This document shows, in pieces, positions 1-6,608 of a stretch of 64,000 nucleotides of DNA; within the stretch, counting starts at the first letter, position 1, and each line of letters starts with the position of its first letter. Source of the stretch: Anaerolineae bacterium (GTDB taxonomy: Bacteria > Chloroflexota > Anaerolineae > B4-G1 > DUEL01). The notes under the pieces were generated by a model. The model saw only the letters and a program-made list of their open reading frames with translations. It searched no databases and was not told the DNA's origin. The DNA is taken from contig JAFGEI010000217.1 in assembly GCA_016931695.1 (NCBI GenBank), forward strand, positions 1 through 64,000, given 5' to 3'. Position numbers and translations under genes: made by a program.

Positions 1-115
1 CGTAGCCGAGGGGAGCGTAGCGAGCGAAGAATCCCGTTCCGGAGAAGCGGAATCTCGTTCTGCAAGGAACGAGACCCTTCGCTCCGCTCTCTGGGCGTCG
101 CTCAGGGTGACAAAA
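1..115. repeat. GC-rich palindromic repeat, intergenic
   Basis: This stretch has no credible gene. It reads as overlapping inverted repeats: GGAGCG-AGCGAGCGAAG near 12-28 faces CTTCGCTCCGCTC near 78-90, with a second hairpin in between (CTCGTTC-TGCAA-GGAACGAG, 52-72). Such 'GAGCGAAGCGAAGGGTCTC' type repeats are commonly seen between genes in environmental genomes. I see no coding or promoter signal. Confidence 0.5.
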
Positions 116-194
116 TTGGATCTACTGAGTCTCCCTCTTGAGTGTTGCTGAAATCCGATTGCCCGCCGGGCGCTAAACCGCCCAGCTATGATAT

Positions 195-244
195 CCAAGC
201 CCCCTTCGGGGGCTCAGAAAGAGACCAGAGGGCTTGGGTTTTTT
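195..244 (+). terminator. Candidate intrinsic terminator upstream of the NDH-like operon
   Basis: CCAAGCCC (195-202) pairs with GGGCTTGG (230-237), followed by G and six T. An inner hairpin CCCCC-TTC-GGGGG sits inside. It would end a transcript entering from the left edge. The remaining bases up to 375 hold another small hairpin (GCCCGGTGC...GCACTGGGC) and a fragment of the TAACTGCTCAG palindrome family near 271-289. Confidence 0.5.
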
Positions 245-375
245 AGCCCGGTGCTTTAGCACTGGGCGAGGGCAACTGAGCAGTTACTTTTCGCCAACAA
301 GGGCCGACTGGCTGAGTCGTTACTTCTGTGCTAGAATATCGCCCTGTGTCCAGGTTCTCCTGGCAGTGGAGATTT

Positions 376-1995
376 ATGTCTTTTGCGCTATTTCTTTCGC
401 TCATCGCACCGCTCGTCGGCTCGTCGATCCTCTTGGTTGCGGCGCGCGTTTCCTGGCTGACGCCCTATCGGCGGATCGTTCTCGCTGCCGCAGCCGGGCT
501 GTCCTTCATTGCCGTGCTCTTTGTCCCCCTGGAAACCGCGCCGGCTGCCATCCTCTCGCGCTGGTATCCCTCCGCTTTCTTTGGGACGTTTCCCACGCTG
601 TTGGCCGAGCCCGGAACCTGGGTGCTGGCGCTCGCCCTTTCCGGCACAATTGCCGCCAGCGCGCTGGTGCAAATGGGACGGCGGCCCGAACCCCGGTTTT
701 ACCTGGGACTGGGGGCGCTGGGGATGCTGACCACCGGGTTAGCGGCCCTGTGGGCGGAGAACCTGCCGACGGTCGTCATCGCCTGGGCGGCTTTTGACCT
801 GGCCTGGATGTTGGGGGCGCTGGCCGCCGGCCTCCCGACGCAACGCACGATCCCCGGGAGCGGAATCAACGCGCTGGCGACGTCGCTCCTCTGGGCCGGT
901 GCATTGGTTCTCGCCGGGCAGAACAAGGGCCTTTCCTGGCACCTGGTAGCGGCGACCGGCCCCGGCGGCAGTCTCGTCCTGGTCGCGGGGCTGCTGCGCC
1001 TGGGTCTTTTGCCGCTGCACATGGCCCTGCCGGAATGGAAGGGGCGCAACCCGCCGGGAGGGGGCGTCCTCCTGGTAGGGCCGCTCCTGGGATGGGGATT
1101 GCTCGCCCGCTTTGTGACTGCAGGAGGGACCCTGGCGGGCACGCCCTGGGTAGAAGCACTGGCGATGATCACCTTTGTCGGCGGGGGGCTGCTGGCCTGG
1201 ACCCGCCCCGGTGTCAGCGGGGGCTGGCCGTGGGCCGGCCTGGCGGCGATCGGCGGGCTGTTGTGGGCCGGCACGAGGGCCGGTGAGTCCACGGCAACCC
1301 TGTTCGCGATGGGGGGAGCGGCGTGGGCCCTGGGCGCGCTGCTGCTGCACGTCGATCGCGGGTTTGACCGCTCGGCGCCGGGCTGGTCGATCCCCACGGT
1401 CATTGGCGGGCTGTCGTTGCTGGGAGCGCCGATGACGATGGGCGCCGTCACGACGGGATCCCTGGCGACGACGCTGGCTACCGGGCCGTCGGCCTGGCGA
1501 ATTTTCGTCGCCATACTCGGCCAGATTTTGCTGACCGCCGCCGTAGGACGCCGGATTCTACGCCCGGCTGCCAACGAAGCGAGAGCGGGGCCGCTTTTTG
1601 CAGCCTCCCGGCTGGCCGGGGTACTGCTGCCCGCTCTCTTTTTGCTCCTCGGCGGCCTGCTGCCCCGGCACCTGGCGCTCTCGGCCGAATGCCCTACCCT
1701 ACATGGCCTGCTGACAGCTCCAGGATTTGTGGGTTGGGGGATATGGGTGAGCGGGGTGCTGATCGGCGCGGCTCTCGCATGGGGAGAGCGGTTCTTCCGG
1801 CGCCAGATCGACCCACTGCTGAGCCTGCTGCACGACTTTTTCCGCCTGGAGTGGCTGGTCCGCCTACTGTTGGACAGCACGGCGCGGTTGGTGAGGTTCC
1901 TGGGCGTCGTGGCCGACATGGCAGAAGGGCCGGGGGCGATTCTGTGGGCCCTGGCGATATTCCTGCTCATCCTGAAAATCCTGGGTGGAAGCTGA
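376..1995 (+). CDS. Complex I antiporter-like membrane subunit (NuoM/NuoN-related), 539 aa
   Basis: This is a very hydrophobic protein with about 14 membrane segments, first of a three-gene operon. Around residues 210-225 it carries RLGLLPLHMALPEW, the counterpart of the TM7 signature of NuoL/M/N (K-x4-PxHxWLP). The conserved Lys five residues before the Pro is Arg here. Family knowledge: these subunits carry protons or sodium in complex I, Mrp antiporters and membrane hydrogenases. I chose ATG 376, preceded by GGAG, over the in-frame GTG at 328, because a possible -10 (TAGAAT, 332-337) lies between them and the protein then starts directly with a membrane helix. The stop overlaps the next start. 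No other nuo genes are visible, so the partner complex is unknown. Confidence 0.6.
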   Translation: MSFALFLSLIAPLVGSSILLVAARVSWLTPYRRIVLAAAAGLSFIAVLFVPLETAPAAILSRWYPSAFFGTFPTLLAEPGTWVLALALSGTIAASALVQMGRRPEPRFYLGLGALGMLTTGLAALWAENLPTVVIAWAAFDLAWMLGALAAGLPTQRTIPGSGINALATSLLWAGALVLAGQNKGLSWHLVAATGPGGSLVLVAGLLRLGLLPLHMALPEWKGRNPPGGGVLLVGPLLGWGLLARFVTAGGTLAGTPWVEALAMITFVGGGLLAWTRPGVSGGWPWAGLAAIGGLLWAGTRAGESTATLFAMGGAAWALGALLLHVDRGFDRSAPGWSIPTVIGGLSLLGAPMTMGAVTTGSLATTLATGPSAWRIFVAILGQILLTAAVGRRILRPAANEARAGPLFAASRLAGVLLPALFLLLGGLLPRHLALSAECPTLHGLLTAPGFVGWGIWVSGVLIGAALAWGERFFRRQIDPLLSLLHDFFRLEWLVRLLLDSTARLVRFLGVVADMAEGPGAILWALAIFLLILKILGGS

Positions 1996-2651
1996 TGGAA
2001 ACGCTGCTCGAAATCATCGACCGCATTTCGTTCCTGGCGTCGATGCCAGCGATCGGCGGCCTGCTCATCGCCCTGGGCATCCTGCTCCTGGCCAAGCGGT
2101 GGCCGCTGCAAGTCACCGGGGTCGCAATCCTCTATTTCTTTGTCGGCCTTTTGCACACCCGCGTCATTCGGCCCGAAGTGGCGCTGATCAAAGCGCTCAT
2201 CGGTTGGCTGATCTGTCTCACGCTCTACATCACCGGCCGGCACCTCGACGAACGCCGCGGCGATAACGAGGCAGCTCCAGAGCCAGCACCAACACGGCGC
2301 TGGCTCCCGCCTCTCGCCGACGACACCCCCTTGCGCCTGATCGTCCTGCTCGTCGCCTTTGTCGTCGCCTATGCCATTTCGACCTACCTTCCCCTCCCCC
2401 AGGTGGCCGCCCACGTCGGCATGGCCTGTTACCTGCTGGCTGTGGCGGGGCTGCTCCTGGCGGGCATGTCAGAGGACGCCATCCAGGTGGGCATGGGGCT
2501 GCTGGTATTTTTGGCGGGGTTCGATCTCTTTTTCGGCGCATTGGAGCCCAGCCTGGCAGTTGCCGGCCTGCTGGGTGCAGCCGGATTTTTCATCACCCTG
2601 GCCGTGACGTTCATGGCCGTCACCCACGCCGTGTCTGGGGAAGAAGGGTAA
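1995..2651 (+). CDS. Small multi-span membrane protein of NDH-like operon, 218 aa
   Basis: Start ATG shares one base with the upstream stop (TGATG) and its stop overlaps the next ATG (TAATG), so translation of all three genes is probably coupled. About six or seven hydrophobic helices are visible, split by a charged loop near residues 84-105 (HLDERRGDNEAAPEPAPTRR). Size and position are reminiscent of the small NuoJ/NuoK or MrpE-type subunits that sit beside the large antiporter subunits, but I do not recognise a family motif. Its role as a partner of the two flanking NuoN-like proteins is inferred from gene order alone. Confidence 0.5.
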   Translation: METLLEIIDRISFLASMPAIGGLLIALGILLLAKRWPLQVTGVAILYFFVGLLHTRVIRPEVALIKALIGWLICLTLYITGRHLDERRGDNEAAPEPAPTRRWLPPLADDTPLRLIVLLVAFVVAYAISTYLPLPQVAAHVGMACYLLAVAGLLLAGMSEDAIQVGMGLLVFLAGFDLFFGALEPSLAVAGLLGAAGFFITLAVTFMAVTHAVSGEEG

Positions 2652-4072
2652 TGGGTGCGCTGGTCATCCTCCTGATCCCACTGTTGGCGGCAGTGTTGGT
2701 CTATGCCCTGCGCCGCTGGCAGAACGTGGCCGCGCTGATCGCCATCAGCGTCTCTTTGGGCCTCGGGCTGATCCTCATCCTGGTCCCGGTCGATCAACCG
2801 CTCGAGTTGTTTGGGCGGGAGGTTTTGCTGGGAAGTGGAACCGCGCTGATGGGACGCGAGCTGGTGTTCGAAGCGGCGGATCGGGCGGCGCTGGCTTTTC
2901 TCATGCTCACCGGGGCCGGGTTCTTTCTTCTCTCCTGGCGCCTGGAGCCACAGAGCCTGCTACTGCCGGTCGGGTCGGCCTTGTTGGGCCTGCTGGGCGG
3001 CGTCCTGTTAATCCGCCCCCTGATCTATGCCGGGCTCTTGCTGCAGATCGCCGCCGCCCTATCGCTCTTTCCGCTCCACGCCGACCCTAAAACGCCGATA
3101 CGGGGCGGCCTGCGCTACCTGACCTTTTTCACCCTGGCACTGCCAGGGGTGATGGTTTCCCACTGGTTGTTGGACATGTACGCCATCAATCCCGACCAGA
3201 CCGAGTACCTGGCTGCAGCGGCGGCATTGATCGGCTTCTCTTTCGCCTTGCTGCTGGGAGTGACGCCATTTCACCTGTGGGTCCCGGCAGTGGGCCGGGA
3301 TGGAACACCTCTGGCGTCCGCCTTTCTCTTTTCCGCTGTCGGCGGGACGGTCTGGTTCCTGCTGCTGGATTATCTGCAGGTCTATCCCGGTTTGAGCGAA
3401 TCGCCCGGCTGGTCCGCAACCTTTACTGCCCTGGGCGCGATCACCGTCCTGGTTGGCGGACTGCTGGGGATGACCCGGCGCGGCGCGGGGACGCTGATGG
3501 GCTATGCGATCATGGTCGATACGGGCCTGCTGCTGCTGACGATGAGCCATCCCAGCCGTACCAGCATCGGAATCGGCGTGATGATGATCTTTGCCCGCCC
3601 TTGGGGCGCGGCAGTGATGGCGGGCGGGATGACGGGCCTCCGCGCCCGGAGCAACGGCGCCCAAGCTCCCGATGGCCTGGGACTGCAGGCGCCGTGGAGC
3701 ACGATCGCGCTGGGGGTTGGCGCCCTCTCCCTGATCGGATTCCCGCCGACGATCGGCTTTGTCGCCCGGTGGGGGGCATGGCGGCTGCTGTTCGAGGCTG
3801 AACCGGCGATCGCTTTGGTGCTGCTCCTGGCATCCATGGGTCCGCTGGTAGGACTGCTGCGGCTGCTCCACCAACTGCTCACGCCGCCCGGCAAAACAAT
3901 CGGCCTGGGCAAGCAAGAAAAGGACCCACCGCCCCCCCTCCCACCGGAGCCCCAGGTAGTGACACTGCTGTTTCTCCTGTTTGCGTTGGGGATTCTGGCC
4001 CTGGGGCTGTTTCCCCAGGGGCTGGCAGCGCTGGCGGCCCGGGTAGCGTCATCCTTCGCGATCCTGCCGTGA
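2651..4072 (+). CDS. NuoN-like proton antiporter-family membrane protein, 473 aa
   Basis: Polytopic membrane protein with about 13 helices. Residues near 208-222 read GVTPFHLWVPAVGRDGTP, a clear match to the NuoN TM7-TM8 signature (VPFHLWTPDVYQGAP). The Lys five residues before the Pro, needed for ion translocation in canonical NuoN, is Leu here, so this copy may be structural or carry ions by another path. A charged, proline-rich loop (KQEKDPPPPLPPEP) precedes the last helix. It is the last gene of the operon starting at 376 and converges on the permease at 4085 with only 12 bases between stops. Confidence 0.65.
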   Translation: MGALVILLIPLLAAVLVYALRRWQNVAALIAISVSLGLGLILILVPVDQPLELFGREVLLGSGTALMGRELVFEAADRAALAFLMLTGAGFFLLSWRLEPQSLLLPVGSALLGLLGGVLLIRPLIYAGLLLQIAAALSLFPLHADPKTPIRGGLRYLTFFTLALPGVMVSHWLLDMYAINPDQTEYLAAAAALIGFSFALLLGVTPFHLWVPAVGRDGTPLASAFLFSAVGGTVWFLLLDYLQVYPGLSESPGWSATFTALGAITVLVGGLLGMTRRGAGTLMGYAIMVDTGLLLLTMSHPSRTSIGIGVMMIFARPWGAAVMAGGMTGLRARSNGAQAPDGLGLQAPWSTIALGVGALSLIGFPPTIGFVARWGAWRLLFEAEPAIALVLLLASMGPLVGLLRLLHQLLTPPGKTIGLGKQEKDPPPPLPPEPQVVTLLFLLFALGILALGLFPQGLAALAARVASSFAILP

Positions 4073-4084
4073 CGCCCGCCGCCC

Positions 4085-6166
4085 TTACTGCTCGCCGCGC
4101 AGCACGTCGACGACGGCGCGGCCGAGAATGGAACGTACTGGCGGCCTGCTGGCCAGGGCGGCGACGAACGGCGTCGCCACCAGCCCCACCAGTCCGTTCC
4201 CCAGCGCTGGCTGCAGCGACCGCCAGGCGGCCGGCCACAGTTCGAGGTCCGGAACCCCCCACCCGTTGCCGCCATAGACCACGGCAACAATGACCGTGAT
4301 CCCCGCGCCGGCAACCATCCCCAGCAGCCCGCCGCAGAGGCCCATGAGCGCCGCTTCACCCGCCACGACGGCCCGCACCTGCCGCCGGGTCGCGCCGACT
4401 GCCCGCAGCAGCCCCAGTTCGCGCCGCCGCTCGGCGATGCTGACGACAGTGGCGTTGACCACGCCCAACGCCGCCGTGACAACCGCCAGGACCGATATGG
4501 CGCTCAGCACCTGGGGCAGCATGTCGACGACCTGGGTCTGTAGCTCCAGCAGCTTTTCCAGCTCCGCCGCCTCGACTCCCAGCATCCCGTCGACCAGGGC
4601 CTGCAATCGGGCGGCAAACTCGTCCGGATCGACCCCCGGCAGCGGCCAGACGCCGGCCGAGACCGGGGCAGTGATGCCGAACGCGTCGCCGGCAGCAATG
4701 CCGATGATCGAAGCGTTGACCATCGACGCGCCAATACCGGCGACGGTGCACTCCACGGCGCCGTTCGCGCCGCTGACGCTGAACGTGTCCCCCAGCTCCA
4801 CGCCGTTGCGCCCGGCAATCAGCGGCGTGATCAAAACGCCGCAGCCGCTTTCCATCACCGGCAGCGCCGTCTCCCAATCGCCTTCCGTAAAGGCAAAGAG
4901 CCACTCCCCGCCATCCCGCACCCGTTGGGGATCAGCGACAAAGGAGAAATAGCTGCGGCCAAAGAACGAAAGCTCGGGCACGATCACGTAATGCATCTCT
5001 ATAACCTGGCCCCACCCCGCCATGCCGCGGTGAATTCCAGCCAGCGTGTCCGGCGAGAGCTGGATGCTCTCCATGTCCACGTAGGCCGACATGCCCGCGT
5101 TGATGTCAAAGGGGGCGATCAGCCACGCCCGCCGTTCCAGGCCGAGGGCGATGCGGGGCTGCAGCAGTTCGTGCCACGTAAAGCGGATAAAGCCGGTCGT
5201 GCCGACGATCATGGTCAGGGCAATGCCCAGCGTGAGCACGGTTACCGTGACGCGCCCGCGGTTGCGCCGCAGGTTGTCGGCGACCAACCGGCCGGTCACC
5301 CCGGCCAGGCGAGGCGCAAGCCCTTGCGCGGCCCATCCCATCCCGCCGATGACAGCCGGCACCAGCCCCCCCAGGCAGCCCAGCCAGGCCAGGACAAAGA
5401 CGATGGCCAGGGGAACGTCCCAGGGCGGCTGCACCCACCTGCCTGGCGGCGCAACGGCGAGGTAGAGGGCCACCGCGGCCGCCACGCCGCCGCTGACCAG
5501 CGCGAACAGCCCCCGGCGGCGGCTCGCCCGCTCGACAATCCGCCCCCGCGCGTCGCTCCGGTTGTGCAGCGCCGCCAGCGGTACAATGCGCGTCGCTTGC
5601 CAGGCCGGGAGCAGCACCGAGAGCAGGGTCACGGCCAGGCCCAGCACGACGGCCAGCAGCAGGCTGAAGGAGGAGGCACTGACGATGGTAAAGACAAAGA
5701 CGTCCTCACCCACGATCCCCTGGATGATGCCGATGGTGGCATAGCCCAGGATCGGCCCGGCGAGGAGGCCGATCAGGACCCCCAACATGCCGACGACGAG
5801 CGCCTCGACGAGCATCAGCCGCATCACCTGGCGGCGAGTCAGGCCCAGCGTGCGCAGCATGCCGATCTGTTGCCGCTGCCGGGTGACGGACATGGCAAAA
5901 GTGTTCCAGACCATAAAGCCCGCCGCCAGGACAATTCCCCCCCCGATCCATTCCAACATCGCGCCAAGCTGGTCGAGCAGGCCGAGCATAAAGCTCTGCG
6001 CGTCTTGCAGCCCGGCGAGGGAGTGGATCAACGAGCCGCGGACGACGTCGGCAGAGATGACCGTCGCCACGCCCAAGGCCACCGCCGTGGCGCTCAGCAT
6101 CGTCCGCTGGCGATCCTGGTCGAGGTTGCGCAGAGCCAGGTTGTCCAGGGAATCGGCCGCTCTCAT
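4085..6166 (-). CDS. FtsX-type ABC transporter permease, shortened, 693 aa
   Basis: Two FtsX-like permease domains are visible: residues about 65-215 (QRQQIGMLRTLGLTRRQVMRLML) and about 545-690 (ERRRELGLLRAVGATRRQVRAVV). A MacB-like periplasmic domain lies before the second one. Family members with two such domains usually run near 800 residues and also have a periplasmic domain between TM1 and TM2 of the first half. Here TM1 is followed by TM2 after only about 30 residues, so that domain is missing. These proteins move lipoproteins or drive envelope processes together with a LolD/MacB-type ATPase; no ATPase gene is in the window. The start overlaps the stop of the tiny ORF upstream (ATGA). 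Confidence 0.75.
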   Translation of the reverse strand: MRAADSLDNLALRNLDQDRQRTMLSATAVALGVATVISADVVRGSLIHSLAGLQDAQSFMLGLLDQLGAMLEWIGGGIVLAAGFMVWNTFAMSVTRQRQQIGMLRTLGLTRRQVMRLMLVEALVVGMLGVLIGLLAGPILGYATIGIIQGIVGEDVFVFTIVSASSFSLLLAVVLGLAVTLLSVLLPAWQATRIVPLAALHNRSDARGRIVERASRRRGLFALVSGGVAAAVALYLAVAPPGRWVQPPWDVPLAIVFVLAWLGCLGGLVPAVIGGMGWAAQGLAPRLAGVTGRLVADNLRRNRGRVTVTVLTLGIALTMIVGTTGFIRFTWHELLQPRIALGLERRAWLIAPFDINAGMSAYVDMESIQLSPDTLAGIHRGMAGWGQVIEMHYVIVPELSFFGRSYFSFVADPQRVRDGGEWLFAFTEGDWETALPVMESGCGVLITPLIAGRNGVELGDTFSVSGANGAVECTVAGIGASMVNASIIGIAAGDAFGITAPVSAGVWPLPGVDPDEFAARLQALVDGMLGVEAAELEKLLELQTQVVDMLPQVLSAISVLAVVTAALGVVNATVVSIAERRRELGLLRAVGATRRQVRAVVAGEAALMGLCGGLLGMVAGAGITVIVAVVYGGNGWGVPDLELWPAAWRSLQPALGNGLVGLVATPFVAALASRPPVRSILGRAVVDVLRGEQ

Positions 6167-6279
6167 GCCTTCCCCCTCCGTGCGACGACAACCCCGGCGG
6201 CGATCTCGCGCAGCCCCCCTACCCCACCGTCAATTGCCTGGAGAATTGCCGTACACAACAGTTCCACTTTTTTGCTCAT
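6163..6279 (-). CDS. Candidate 38-aa ORF coupled to the ABC permease
   Basis: ATG at 6279 opens a frame of 38 residues (beginning MSKKVELLCTAILQAIDGG) whose TGA overlaps the permease ATG as ATGA. That spacing is the same translational coupling used throughout the window. No strong Shine-Dalgarno sequence precedes it. It could be a real small protein, a leader peptide or a remnant of a lost upstream gene such as the missing ATPase. No known domain is recognisable. Confidence 0.35.
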   Translation of the reverse strand: MSKKVELLCTAILQAIDGGVGGLREIAAGVVVARRGKA

Positions 6280-6345
6280 GGGCCACTTTCAACCACTGCC
6301 ATTCTACCCCCATGGCAAGCTTTAGACAATTGCGGCCTGGCAACG

Positions 6346-6540
6346 GAATTCGAAGCAGAACACGCGACTACCGCTTTTCTCTGCCATGGAAACCTGAAAA
6401 TGGCGTCTCACATCACACGGGCCGTCATTCCCGCGAAAGCGGGAAAAGCGCGAATCCACAAGCCGCCCTGGATGCGCGGGCATGACGGTGCCGACAAGGA
6501 ATTTGTTGTCGAGGCGGACGTTCTGCTACGAACACCCCAG
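6346..6540. repeat. MITE-like palindromic element, family 1, copy 1
   Basis: The ends are imperfect inverted repeats (TTCGAAGCAGAAC on the left, GTTCTGCTACGAA on the right). Inside sit GTCATTCCCGCG ... CGCGGGCATGAC and a perfect small hairpin TTCCCGC-GAAA-GCGGGAA. A second copy lies at 17651-17869 with the same order of blocks. The element fills the gap between the permease and dinG and has no coding frame of its own. The TCATTCCCGCGAAAGCGGGAATCC core is a repeat type known from many bacteria. Confidence 0.75.
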
Positions 6541-6551
6541 CCAGGCCAGCG

Positions 6552-6580
6552 TTGCTCGCTCGGCGGGTCTGTGCTATACT
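6552..6580 (+). promoter_or_regulatory. Sigma-70-type promoter of dinG
   Basis: TTGCTC (6552-6557), a 17-base spacer, then TATACT (6575-6580). The start codon follows 28 bases later behind GAAAGG. Confidence 0.7.
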
Positions 6581-6608
6581 CTCCAACGCAGTCACGAAAG
6601 GAAAAGAA

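Noticed and set aside
195..290. Part of an RNA gene ending at the left edge region
   Set aside because: The hairpin plus T-run supports a terminator, but too little upstream sequence is present to call the RNA or gene it ends.
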